DNA from: Methylocystis hirsuta
GTDB lineage: Bacteria > Pseudomonadota > Alphaproteobacteria > Rhizobiales > Beijerinckiaceae
Length of the DNA: 64,000 bases
Direction of reading: 5' to 3'
NCBI RefSeq assembly: GCF_003722355.1
Contig: NZ_QWDD01000003.1
Span: 62,001-126,000 of the forward strand
Of this stretch, positions 33,334 through 41,874 are shown one piece after another; position 1 is the first letter of the stretch, and each line of letters opens with the position of its first letter. Below the pieces are notes generated by a model. That model did not search any database, was not told the DNA's origin, and saw only the letters and a program-made list of their open reading frames with translations. A program made the position numbers and the translations under genes.

Positions 33334-33821
33334 AGCTGCTGGAAGCGCGCCTCGAAGGACTTCGCCGCAGACGGGTTGTGTAGAACGACGAGATCATTAT
33401 CCTGCTGCTTGAGCCCGGAAGCCGACAGGTTGGCCGACCCCGACCGAAGAAGGCGCCCATCGACCGCATAGGACTTCAGGTGCATGTATGCGCCTGCTGG
33501 TTTCATACGGACATCGTCGGCAATGGGGCGAAGCCGGTCGAGTGCGTGCTGCTGGCTTGGGTCTAGGACGATGTGGAGGCCGACCCCGCGTCGGCGCGCC
33601 TCGATCAACGCGTCGACGACGGCCCAGTCCGTGAGCGAGTAGACCGCCATGTCGATCGTCACGCGCGCCAAGCGGATCAGGTCGACGTCGATGCGCTCAA
33701 GGTTTTCGTCAGGCGCGTAGTGGATTTCCACATCGCCGGCGCGCACGGGCAAGGAGCCGATGCCGCAGAGGAGGGCGGCGCCAACAACGATCCGAAACCA
33801 GCACCGGTGGATCACTGCCAA
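33330..33821 (-). CDS. PLD-family secreted endonuclease (Nuc/EndA-like)
   Basis: 163 aa with a signal peptide (FRIVVGAALLCGIGSLPVRA). A single HKD motif, MHLKSYAVDGRLLRSGSANL, marks a phospholipase-D superfamily nuclease that works as a dimer, like plasmid-encoded Nuc. Located beside the transfer genes, it may clear DNA in the periplasm. Overlaps both neighbours, suggesting a three-gene operon. Confidence 0.85.
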   Translation of the reverse strand: MAVIHRCWFRIVVGAALLCGIGSLPVRAGDVEIHYAPDENLERIDVDLIRLARVTIDMAVYSLTDWAVVDALIEARRRGVGLHIVLDPSQQHALDRLRPIADDVRMKPAGAYMHLKSYAVDGRLLRSGSANLSASGLKQQDNDLVVLHNPSAAKSFEARFQQL

Positions 33822-33967
33822 TGGCTCCAGATGATAAATATGAGAACGACGATGGCCGAGCCGATCGATGTGAACACAACCCGCCAGTTATAGCGCTCGC
33901 GGAATGGAAGCTGCCGCCAGCGCGCTTCCTCGTCATCTTCTCGGTTTTGTTGTCCTCGCCAACCCAT
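33812..33967 (-). CDS. Small membrane protein
   Basis: 51 aa from the ATG at 33965-33967 (MGWRGQQNREDDEEARWRQL) with one C-terminal membrane helix (VVFTSIGSAIVVLIFIIWSH). It overlaps the PLD nuclease start by ten bases. No function assigned. Confidence 0.55.
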   Translation of the reverse strand: MGWRGQQNREDDEEARWRQLPFRERYNWRVVFTSIGSAIVVLIFIIWSHWQ

Positions 33968-34105
33968 TGACGTATCCTTTGAGGAGCGGATCCCGACCCG
34001 TCTCAACACGACGAAGTCACAATGGTGGGCGTGTTCAGGGAGCGCCAAGTCGGGACGAAGGCTCAAATTTGTCACGGACGTCCAGAATATTTTCGCTGCA
34101 CGCGG

Positions 34106-34840
34106 TCAACCATCTTCATCGCCTTCTTGCTCAACTGACGCAGCGCCACCCAGCGCGTCATAGCGACGCGACGCCAACCACTGAAGGCGCAAGGCCTGTG
34201 TCAGTAATACGCGTCGTAACCCACCCTGGACCTTTCGCTCGGAGATCACCTGCGCAAGCCGCGAAATAATGAGCGCTCTTCGAGCAATCCGAAAATCGGG
34301 ATGTGATCGGAGCTCGTAAACGCGGTCGGAAACGATTCTCGCGCGCAAAGATCGGGGCGCTTCGACGACGAGCGACCCAGGCGGTGGATCCTTCTCGTTC
34401 AGGATCGCTTTGAACTCTGACCGATCAACCGCGCGCTGCGTGATCAATCGCTCCAAAGCATCCAGGTGCTTGCGCGCGTCAGCATCCTTGCCACTTGTCT
34501 CCTGATATTGTGGCAGCGGCCACACCTCGATTTCGAGCACTTCGAACGGGTCAAGCACTGACATGGCAACAGCATCAGTGCGCTGATTGGTCAGGTGACG
34601 ACGAATGCGTGTGCGCAGCATCTCATTCGTCTGCCCGACATAGATCGGTTCGCCGTCATAATCGAAGAAGGCGTAGACGCCCCATTTGTAATTCCCGACA
34701 CGGCGAGTCTGCCCCACGGCCTCTTCGAACGACGTATCGAGAAATCTCGCCAGATTAGCTCGCAGATCCTCCGTCTCGAACGGCGGAAAGTTTATAAAAT
34801 CGGGATCGCGACGAGGCGTGGGCTCGATCGGATTAGGCAT
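34106..34840 (-). CDS. GIY-YIG nuclease-domain protein of the R-M operon
   Basis: 244 aa. GVYAFFDYDGEPIYVGQTNE (residues 54-73) and LRTRIRRHLTNQ give a GIY-YIG nuclease core. A helical C-terminal region (RARIVSDRVYELRSHPDFRI) follows. It is last in an operon RHH - methyltransferase - PD-(D/E)XK-like protein - GIY-YIG and overlaps the upstream gene by eight bases. It may be the restriction nuclease, a subunit, or a repair nicking enzyme. Confidence 0.8.
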   Translation of the reverse strand: MPNPIEPTPRRDPDFINFPPFETEDLRANLARFLDTSFEEAVGQTRRVGNYKWGVYAFFDYDGEPIYVGQTNEMLRTRIRRHLTNQRTDAVAMSVLDPFEVLEIEVWPLPQYQETSGKDADARKHLDALERLITQRAVDRSEFKAILNEKDPPPGSLVVEAPRSLRARIVSDRVYELRSHPDFRIARRALIISRLAQVISERKVQGGLRRVLLTQALRLQWLASRRYDALGGAASVEQEGDEDG

Positions 34841-35690
34841 GTCGGATCGCCGTCATGTCGGAGGAATGCTGCACCACGCCTCCCCGTTCGATCGTCGTGC
34901 GCCGCATCGTGTCATCGCCGAGCGAGGCGATTTCGAAGCTGACATGATTAATCTCGTTATCGCGACCTCCAAAGCAGGAATGGAATGCAGCGAGGAGTTC
35001 GACGTTCATCAGTGATTGCGCGCCGACTTTCGGCGCTTCCACAGAGGGTATCGAGGATGGGAACAGATAGATGCAGGGCGGCGGCGCACAAAAAGGACCA
35101 ATCACGGTCGTTCTGGCATCGCTCTCGTCCAACAGCTTTGGACAGGCGCGTCCGATCGTTCCGCACACCATATCCCAGATGACGAGACCATCGACGCGCT
35201 GATTGCGCGCGATGATCTGAGCGCTTATGCGCGTATGAACCCCAGACCAGGCGTTGCACCGCGGGTCGGCGCCAACATTGGCGCACAGGCTCCAAATGAC
35301 AAATTCATCTGCGCCGTCCGGGCGCTCGAAACTTTTCGAGTTGTCGCCGTCCAAACAGCCTTTCAGGTCGATGATCGTCGTTCGACCGCTTGGTAGCGTC
35401 ACAACATAGTCATAAAACACGCCGCGCTTGGCCCGGTCCCAGCCCGCGATGAAGCCTCCATCCTCCATTTGATTGAGAACATGCTGGACGAACTCTCGCT
35501 TGCCTCGCATCGCTGCGGCAAACTCTCCACGCACCTGTTGAATAGCGCCGCGGAAAATCGTCGAGGCGTAGAAGTCTTTCTCCGCAAGCCCGTGGTCGCC
35601 GAGCTTATGGGCTTGCGTCTTGAGCACTTCAGCAAATTCTGCGATCTGCTGGCGCACGCTTGGGTCCTGCTCGCAAGGAATAACGCTCAC
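34833..35690 (-). CDS. Predicted restriction endonuclease (PD-(D/E)XK-like)
   Basis: 285 aa. VFYDYVVTLPSGRTTIIDLK (residues 91-110) provides Asp94 and the Asp108-x-Lys110 pair expected of a PD-(D/E)XK site. The rest is unfamiliar. It starts with an ATGA overlap on the cytosine methyltransferase gene, the usual place for the R gene of a type II system. Recognition site unknown. A structural prediction would settle the fold. Confidence 0.6.
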   Translation of the reverse strand: MSVIPCEQDPSVRQQIAEFAEVLKTQAHKLGDHGLAEKDFYASTIFRGAIQQVRGEFAAAMRGKREFVQHVLNQMEDGGFIAGWDRAKRGVFYDYVVTLPSGRTTIIDLKGCLDGDNSKSFERPDGADEFVIWSLCANVGADPRCNAWSGVHTRISAQIIARNQRVDGLVIWDMVCGTIGRACPKLLDESDARTTVIGPFCAPPPCIYLFPSSIPSVEAPKVGAQSLMNVELLAAFHSCFGGRDNEINHVSFEIASLGDDTMRRTTIERGGVVQHSSDMTAIRHA

Positions 35691-36832
35691 GCGGCCCTCT
35701 CCGCCTGAGCGCAGACGTCGAGAAGCGGTTCGAGCAGATAGCGCGCAAGATGCCGAACGACATCGACAGCAACGCCGTCGCCCGTCAAATGGTACGCCTC
35801 GTTGTAATTTTTTGGCAGCTTATACGCGTCATCAAGTCCCATCAATCGAGCGGTCTCCCGCGACGAAATCAGGCGCGATCGAATCTTGTTTCCATCGACG
35901 ACGACGATCGTCTGGCGGCTTGAACCGCCTGCGGGCGTCCGCAGACATCCCAAGATATCGTCAAACCGAATTTCCGCCCGTTGGACCTTGACGCCATTTT
36001 CGTCGAGACGGGTGCGCTTGTAGACCCCGCCCACCATCCGACGTCCCGAACGCTTGGCGGCCTCAACCTTCGCCTTGTTGACCGGCGACATCATCGCCAA
36101 AATTTGCTTGGTTTCGGCGGCGGTATGCCAGTCGACGCTCGAAGGATTTTCTTCGATAATATCGGCGAAAGAAATCTTGCGGCGGGGCGGCGTCGGTAAA
36201 TTCCACCAAACCACCTTCTTCTTGGCGCGGGATGAAATGCCGTCAACAGCTCTGCGCAATCCCAGCGTATGAAATGGCTCGATTGGCTCCGGCGACAGGA
36301 GCGAGGGGTCTATGGTCACATCATCTCGTACGCCGATCACAAACAATCGTGGCCGCGACTGCGGCACGAACAGAGAGGCGTTGATGATCAACGCGCCATA
36401 TCGATATCCCGCTTCGCCAAAGGTCTTGCAGATCGCTTCGAAATCTCGTCCGCCGTGGGAGGTCAGCGTGCCGCAAACATTCTCGATCGCGATAATCTTC
36501 GGCGCGCGATTGTCGTCGATCAGCCCCGTGATGACATCCCAGAACGGATAGAAGGTTCCAGAGCGCTCTCCCTTCAACCCGGCTCCGCCCCCAGCCAAAG
36601 ATAAATCCTGGCAGGGGAACGACCCCCAAATCAGGTCTGCGTATCCTGACAACGCATCCACGGTGACCTGGCGAACATCGCCGACCTTGAGCTCTCCGCC
36701 CTTACCCCAGTTGGCTTGATAGGCGAGACCTTTTTTGTGATCGAAATCATTAGCGAACAGACATGTCCAACCGGACCCGAGACCTGCCCGGGCCATCCCG
36801 CCACCGGCAAAAAACTCATAAAAATTAGGCAT
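35687..36832 (-). CDS. DNA cytosine-5 methyltransferase
   Basis: 381 aa from the ATG at 36830-36832. Motif I FYEFFAGGGMARAGLG, motif IV IWGSFPCQDLSLAGGG with the catalytic Cys, motif VI IIAIENVCGTL, motif VIII FVPQSRPRLFVIG, and C-terminal motifs IX-X (SRETARLMGLDDAYKL; AYHLTGDGVAVDVVRHLARY). It protects host DNA from the partner nuclease. Overlaps both neighbours, so coupled in one operon. Confidence 0.95.
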   Translation of the reverse strand: MPNFYEFFAGGGMARAGLGSGWTCLFANDFDHKKGLAYQANWGKGGELKVGDVRQVTVDALSGYADLIWGSFPCQDLSLAGGGAGLKGERSGTFYPFWDVITGLIDDNRAPKIIAIENVCGTLTSHGGRDFEAICKTFGEAGYRYGALIINASLFVPQSRPRLFVIGVRDDVTIDPSLLSPEPIEPFHTLGLRRAVDGISSRAKKKVVWWNLPTPPRRKISFADIIEENPSSVDWHTAAETKQILAMMSPVNKAKVEAAKRSGRRMVGGVYKRTRLDENGVKVQRAEIRFDDILGCLRTPAGGSSRQTIVVVDGNKIRSRLISSRETARLMGLDDAYKLPKNYNEAYHLTGDGVAVDVVRHLARYLLEPLLDVCAQAERAA

Positions 36833-37040
36833 GACGCTTCCGCTCAATGGCTTGGTCGTCGACCAGAACATCGTCCCGTTCAAGCTTTTCCTTGATGGCC
36901 TCGGCAATCCAGGTGTTCCTGGAGACATTGCCGGGACGCGCGCTCCGCGCTTGATCGATCGCCTCGAAGGTCTCGGGCGACAACCGAAGATTGATGCGAT
37001 CCAGCGGACGAATCGCCTGAATTTTTGAAGAATCGAGCAT
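36825..37040 (-). CDS. Small ribbon-helix-helix protein, possible R-M regulator
   Basis: 71 aa from the ATG at 37038-37040. DRINLRLSPETFEAIDQARS and VSRNTWIAEAIKEKLERDDV are typical of a ribbon-helix-helix DNA-binding protein. First gene of the R-M operon and overlapping the methyltransferase by eight bases. It probably controls timing of expression, in the manner of C proteins. Its promoter region was hit by the nested transposon beginning at 37093. Confidence 0.72.
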   Translation of the reverse strand: MLDSSKIQAIRPLDRINLRLSPETFEAIDQARSARPGNVSRNTWIAEAIKEKLERDDVLVDDQAIERKRHA

Positions 37041-38092
37041 GCAGCGAAGCTGGCGCCTTTTTGGCGCCATGTCCAGCATGTTCTATATATGTTCTTACCA
37101 CCCCTCTGTACGCGGCGGCGCAATAATCGGCCAGTGAGCGGCGCATATTGCGGCCGCGTGGCGGCGTAAAACCCGGCCAGATTTAGGCTGACTTCCCGAA
37201 CATTGATTCGGGAGGGCGGCCGGGGATGTTTGCGGTGGAGATTTACGCGGCGGTTCGACGCTTTGTTTTCATTGAGGGCAATAGCCGGCGTGAAGCGGCG
37301 CGGGTGTTTGGACTGAGCCGGGACACGGTGGCGAAGATGTGCCGCTATTCGGCGCCGCCGGGTTACGTGCGCACCAAGGCTCCGGAGCGGCCAAAGCTGG
37401 GGCCGTTGCTTCCGGTGATCGACGCCATCCTGGACACCGACAAGATGGCGCCGCCGAAGCAGCGGCATACGGCGAAGCGGATTTTCGAACGGCTGCGGGA
37501 TGAGCACGGCTTTGCCGGCGGCTACACGGTGGTGAAGGATTATGTGCGGCTGGCGCGCTCGCGCTCGCGCGAGGTGTTCGTGCCGCTCGCGCATCCGCCG
37601 GGTCATGCGCAGGTCGATTTTGGCGAATGCGTCGGCGTCATCGGCGGCGTGCGGATGAAGCTGCATGTGTTCTGCTTCGACCTGCCGCAGTCGGACGCCT
37701 GCTTCATCAAGGCCTATGCGGCGGAGACGACGGAGGCCTTTCTTGATGGCCATGTCTCGGCCTTCGCGTTCTTTGGCGGCGTTCCGCTGTCGATCCTCTA
37801 CGACAATCTCAAGATCGCCGTGGCGAAGATACTGGGCGGCGGCGAACGGCGGCGCACGCAAGCCTTTACCGAACTCGTCAGCCACTTTTTGTTCGACGAT
37901 CGCTTTGGTCGTCCGGGCAAGGGCAACGACAAGGGGAAAGTAGAAGGACTGGTAAAATATTCGCGGGCCAATTTTTTGACGCCCGTTCCGCATGCGCCGT
38001 CCCTCGAAGCGCTCAACGCCAGGCTCGCGGAGCGCTGCCGTGCTCGCCAGAACGAGCGCGCCGGCCGGCATGAGCAGACGATCGGCGAGAGG

Positions 38093-39269
38093 CTAGTGGG
38101 CCGATTCAACGATTTTGAACGGGAAGATTGGGTAGAGGGATTTGAGTTTGACGCGGGCGTCGTCGGCTGTGAACTGCCAGTCGGCCTTGGCTTGATGCTT
38201 GTTGCGGGCGGCGACCCAGGCCGCGACCTCGTCGCGCAGGGTGGCCAAATCGCCGATACGCCGGTCGAGACATTGCGAGGAGAGAACGCTGAGCTCGCTC
38301 TCTGCCATGTCGAGCCAGCTTCCGTGCTTCGGCGTGTAATGCCATTCGAAGCGCTCGGTCAGGCGGCGCGCTTCCTGCGGCGCAAATGCCTGGTAAAGCG
38401 ACGCAGGCTTGTGCGTGTTCAGATTGTCCTGGACGAGTACGATCTTTTCGGCGCGTGGAAACATCTCGTCCGCCACATGCTTGAGCGCATGGGCGTAATC
38501 GATCGCCGTGTGACGCTCGGTTACGATGGCATCCCGCCGTCCCTCGAGCGGCGCGAAGATCATGAAGATGCTGGCGGTTCCGTTGCGCTCATATTCATAA
38601 TCGACACGCCGCGGCTGGCCTTTCCGCATTGCAATGGGCGCGCGTGTCTCCTTCAACAGCTGCTTCGAGGTTTCGTCGAGACAGACCACCGGCCGCGCGG
38701 GATCATGCGGACGCTGATAAACGTCGAGCACGTCCTCCATCGCCGCGACGAAGCTGGCGTCGGCCTGCGGGGGAATCACCCACTGCTGCTTGCGATGGGG
38801 TTTGAGAATGTTTTTTTAAGACACGACCGATCGTGCTGTCGCTCGCCGTCTCGACGATTTCGAGCTCGACGACTTTCTTTTCCAGCAGCCGCAACGTCCA
38901 GCGCGCATAGCCTTTCGGCGGCGTCGAGCAGGACAAGGCTATCAGCCTGGCTTCCTTCTCGCCGTCAAAAATCCGCGGCACGGAGGGACGCGTGTGCGGC
39001 TTGCGCGTCAAGACCGCGGCGAAGCCTTCCTCTACGAGCTGCTTGCGCACCCGATAGACCATCGACGCGCTCGTCTCCAATTGTTCGATGATCTCGCCGT
39101 CGCTCAAGCCTTCGCCCGCCTCGGAAACGTCCGCCTTCAGCAAAATATGAGCCTTTACCAGCGTCTTCGCCCCATGCTTGCCCTTGCGCAGCATGGCTTC
39201 CAGATGCGCCCGCTCCTCGCCGCTCAAGCGCACCGCATACCGCTTCACGCCGATCGCTTCCCGCGCCAT
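38093..39269 (-). CDS. IS630-family transposase made from two frames
   Basis: First frame from the ATG at 39267-39269 (good GGGAGG ribosome site): helix-turn-helix part (LSDGEIIEQLETSASMVYRV) to TIGRVLKK. At the A7 run (complement of 38811-38818) a shift to the next frame gives KNILKPHRKQQWVIPPQ and then the DDE core (RPVVCLDETSKQLLKE; EKIVLVQDNLNTHKPASLYQ; YTPKHGSWLDMAESELSVLS). A slippery run at this place suggests programmed frameshifting rather than decay. Its TAG stop (38093-38095) is completed by the target TA outside the element. Confidence 0.8.
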
Positions 39270-39360
39270 CTTCGCCTCCCGAGGTCGAATCAATGGCGGA
39301 GCGAATCAGGAATCTTCAGCCGGGGGAAGCGTCCTATTCAAATTCGCTGAAGCGACCCAC
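38096..39360 (-). mobile_element. IS630-family element inserted in istA
   Basis: 1265 bp between TA dinucleotides (38094-38095 and 39361-39362), the TA duplication typical of IS630/mariner. Ends GTGGGCCGATTCAACGATTT and, in complement, GTGGGTCGCTTCAGCGAATT are imperfect inverted repeats. It holds a two-frame transposase on the minus strand. Confidence 0.9.
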
Positions 39361-39988
39361 TAGTCGCTGACATGGCCGCCTTTCGAGAACTTCCCGCCAC
39401 GCCGTTCGAGGCTTGCCACAAGGTCGCGACAAAGGTCTCGTCCCTGTCGCTCGTCCGCTATCGCACGAACGATTATTCGGTTCCCACAAAGTATGGCTTT
39501 CGCGACGTGCTGGCGAAAGGCTTCGTCGACGAGGTCGCCATTTTCTGCGACGGCGCCCTGATCGCCCGTCATGCGCGCAGCTACGCCCGCGACGATTTTA
39601 TTTTTGAGCCGCGTCATTATCTGGCGCTGCTCGAACAAAAGCCCGGCGCGCTCGATCAGGCGGCGCCCTTGCAGGGCTGGACGCTGCCGGAGACGCTCGC
39701 GCATCTGCGCCGACTTCTGGAAACGCGCATGGGCAAGCGCGGCAAACGCGAGTTCATTCAGGTGCTGCGGCTGACGGAAGTGTTTCCCGAAGCCGTCGTC
39801 ATCGGCGCGGCGCTCGACGCCATAAGGCTGGGCGCCATCGGTTTCGACGCAGTCAAACAACTCGTCATCGCAAGAACTGAGAACAGGCCCGCGCATCTCG
39901 ATCTTTCCGCCTATCCCTACCTGCCGTCACTGAACGTCAAGACGACATCGCCCGCCGATTATCTCGCGCTCGTTTCCAGGGAGGCGGC

Positions 39989-40828
39989 ATGACCACGTCC
40001 GCCTCTGCCGATATCCCTGCGCCGCCGCGGGTTTTGCTCGGCCATCATCTGCGGCAGCTCAAATTGCCGACGATCCTGCGGGAATACGAGAAGGTCGCCG
40101 CCGAGGCGGCGCGCGAAGGTCAGGATCACGTCCGATACCTTCTACGCCTCGTCGAACTCGAACTCATCGACCGCGAACGACGCATGGTCGAGCGGCGTAT
40201 CCGCGCCGCGCGCTTCCCGGCGGTGAAAAGCTTCGACACATTCGACTTCGCCGCGATCCCATCGCTCAACAAACCGCTCGTTCTCGAACTCGCCCGTTGC
40301 GAATATGTCGTCGCCCGCGACAACATCATCGCTCTCGGCAACAGCGGCACGGGCAAGACGCACGTCTGTCTGGCGCTCGGTCTCGCCGCCTGCCAGCGCG
40401 GGCTTTCCGTCGCCTTCACAACGGCGGCGGGGCTCGTTCATCAGCTGATGGAGGCGCGCGACGAAAAGCGCCTGCTCAGGCTTCAGGCGCAGCTTTCCGC
40501 CGTCAAGCTGCTCATCGTCGACGAACTCGGCTATGTGCCGCTGTCACAGACTGGCGCGGAACTCCTCTTTGAGGTGTTCAGTCAGCGTCATGAACGTGGC
40601 TCGACGATCGTCACATCCAATCTGCCGTTCGACGAATGGACGGGCGTCTTTGGCAATCAGCGTCTCACTGGCGCACTGCTCGATCGCCTCACCCATCACG
40701 TCCACATTCTAGAAATGAACGGTGAAAGCTACCGGCTCAAGCAATCCAGGGCGCGGCGTCGCAAAGAACTTCAGCCAGCCCCTCAGCCGCTTATCGATCC
40801 AGAAACCGGCGAAATGGTCCCGTCGTAG
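39989..40828 (+). CDS. istB: IstB helper ATPase of IS21 copy 1
   Basis: 279 aa. Walker A IIALGNSGTGKTHVCLAL and Walker B KLLIVDELGYVPL, then SQRHERGSTIVTSNLPFDEW, all standard for IstB. It guides IstA to target DNA. Four-base overlap with istA. Similar to but clearly diverged from the second IstB at 57017, so the two IS21 elements are different types. Confidence 0.93.
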   Translation: MTTSASADIPAPPRVLLGHHLRQLKLPTILREYEKVAAEAAREGQDHVRYLLRLVELELIDRERRMVERRIRAARFPAVKSFDTFDFAAIPSLNKPLVLELARCEYVVARDNIIALGNSGTGKTHVCLALGLAACQRGLSVAFTTAAGLVHQLMEARDEKRLLRLQAQLSAVKLLIVDELGYVPLSQTGAELLFEVFSQRHERGSTIVTSNLPFDEWTGVFGNQRLTGALLDRLTHHVHILEMNGESYRLKQSRARRRKELQPAPQPLIDPETGEMVPS

Positions 40829-40846
40829 CCCAAAACTTTTTCCGCC

Positions 40847-40890
40847 GCCGACATGCAAAGGGCCCCGATCGGGGCCCTTTGCATGTCGGC
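40847..40890. repeat. Perfect 44-bp palindrome at IS junction
   Basis: Two 22-base halves, GCCGACATGCAAAGGGCCCC then GA and its exact complement, with no spacer. The left edge includes the last seven bases of the IS21 element. It could form a cruciform or a strong hairpin and marks the place where the left part of the IS4 element was lost. Confidence 0.85.
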
Positions 40891-41798
40891 GTTCCCTCCC
40901 AACTGGCCTGGTTTTACGCCGCCCCGGTGGCAGGGATTCTCTCCGCCGTTGACAGTCTGGCGGCGCGCGGGCAGACCGTCGTCTTGCAGATGGATCAAAG
41001 CCACATCAACGACGCGAATGAAGTCTTGATGCTGTCGGCGCGCTTGCGCAAACGCGCCGTTCCCGTGGCGTGGCGCGTGCGGTCGACGCAGGGGAACATT
41101 GGCTTTTCCATTCAAAAGGAACTGCTCGACAGCGTGCGCACGTGGCTGCCGAAAGACGTTTCCATCATGCTGGCCGCCGACCGTTTCTATGGAACGGCGC
41201 AGTTGATTGGATGGTGTCAAAAAGCCGGCTGGTCCTATCGCATTCGCCTCAAGGGCAACTTGACCCTTGCTCACGAGGGCGGCGAACTGACGACCGGCGA
41301 GGTCGCCCAGCGCTTGCCGCAAGGCGTCATGGGCGCCGAGCTTTACGGCAGCGGCGTCTCCACCAACATCGGCGTCCTGCACGAGAAGGGCCACAAGGAG
41401 CCCTAGATCATCGCGATGGACGTCAACCCTGGCAAATACACGGTTCTCGACTATGGAATGCGCTGGGGGATCGAGAACATGTTCTCCGACTTCAAAAGCC
41501 GCGGCTTCGGCCTCATGCAAAGCCATATCCAAAAATCCGATCGTCTCGAACGATTGATCCTGATCATGAGCATCGCCCTCTACTGGGCGATCTCCTGTGG
41601 AATGTTCGCCGAGCGTCAGGCCGTCGCCGACGGCCTAAAAAAGGGACTCTGAAACAGGCGTTGCGTTCGCTGACCTCACTCTTCAAATCCGGATTGCGAT
41701 TCATAAGGCGATGTCTCGCCATGGCTCAGCCAATCCCAAATCTCTGGCAGGTCTGGGACCCCGAAGGACGTTGTCGTCAGAAATTTGAGGGGTGGTAA
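40891..41798 (+). pseudogene. IS4-family transposase remnant
   Basis: 5'-truncated frame with TVVLQMDQSHINDANEVLML (first Asp), IMLAADRFYGTAQLIGWCQK (second Asp) and YGMRWGIENMFSDFKSRG, which spaces Y-R-E-K as in IS4 transposases. A TAG at 41404-41406 interrupts the frame before ATCGCGATGGACG, and a shift at the A run near 41636 moves the C-terminus (LKQALRSLTSLFKSGLRFIR) to another frame. Three defects, so inactive. Confidence 0.85.
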
Positions 41799-41874
41799 GA
41801 TATATGTTCCGAGCCGACGAGAGAGCCTATCGAGCCCATCTCTCTTTAAAATTTCTCGTTTCCAGGTGACCTCC

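Larger units (their letters stand above)
37226..39992 (+). pseudogene. istA: istA transposase of IS21 copy 1, split by IS630
   Basis: 5' part 37226-38095 (RREAARVFGLSRDTVAKMCR helix-turn-helix; GHAQVDFGECVGVIGGVRMK and FFGGVPLSILYDNLKIAV of the DDE core; GKGNDKGKVEGLVKYSRANF). 3' part 39363-39992 (FEACHKVATKVSSLSLVRYR; FIQVLRLTEVFPEAVVIGAA). Deleting the IS630 and one TA joins codons CTA-GTC in frame as GERLVADMAAFRELP, giving 499 aa. So the gene was intact before the insertion. Confidence 0.9.
37107..40853. mobile_element. IS21-family element (copy 1), carrying an IS630 insertion
   Basis: istA and istB in order, bounded by TGTACGCGGCGGCGC (37107) on the left and, in complement, TGTCGGCGGCGG (from 40853) on the right. 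It sits right next to the 14-bp terminus of the outer IS4 element. istA is split by the IS630 element at 38096-39360. Without that insertion the element is about 2.48 kb, normal for IS21. Confidence 0.8.
37093..41800. mobile_element. Outer IS4-family element, interrupted
   Basis: Ends TCTTACCACCCCTC (37093-37106) and GAGGGGTGGTAAGA (41787-41800) are perfect 14-bp inverted repeats flanked by the TATATGT duplication. The remaining transposase (40891-41798) carries an IS4 YREK signature. The left interior and the first part of the transposase are missing where an IS21 element lies, directly after the left terminus. Removing the block restores a short divergent promoter region between the R-M operon and the gene at 41875. 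Confidence 0.82.
37086..41807. repeat. 7-bp target duplication around the nested transposon
   Basis: TATATGT at 37086-37092 and again at 41801-41807, directly outside the inverted termini of the outer IS4-type element. This shows the whole 4.7-kb block entered as, or grew inside, one insertion. Confidence 0.8.

Noticed and set aside
38093..39091. Apparent long istA frame continuing through the IS630 element
   Set aside because: The part after 38095 is antisense to the IS630 transposase; the true istA resumes at 39363.
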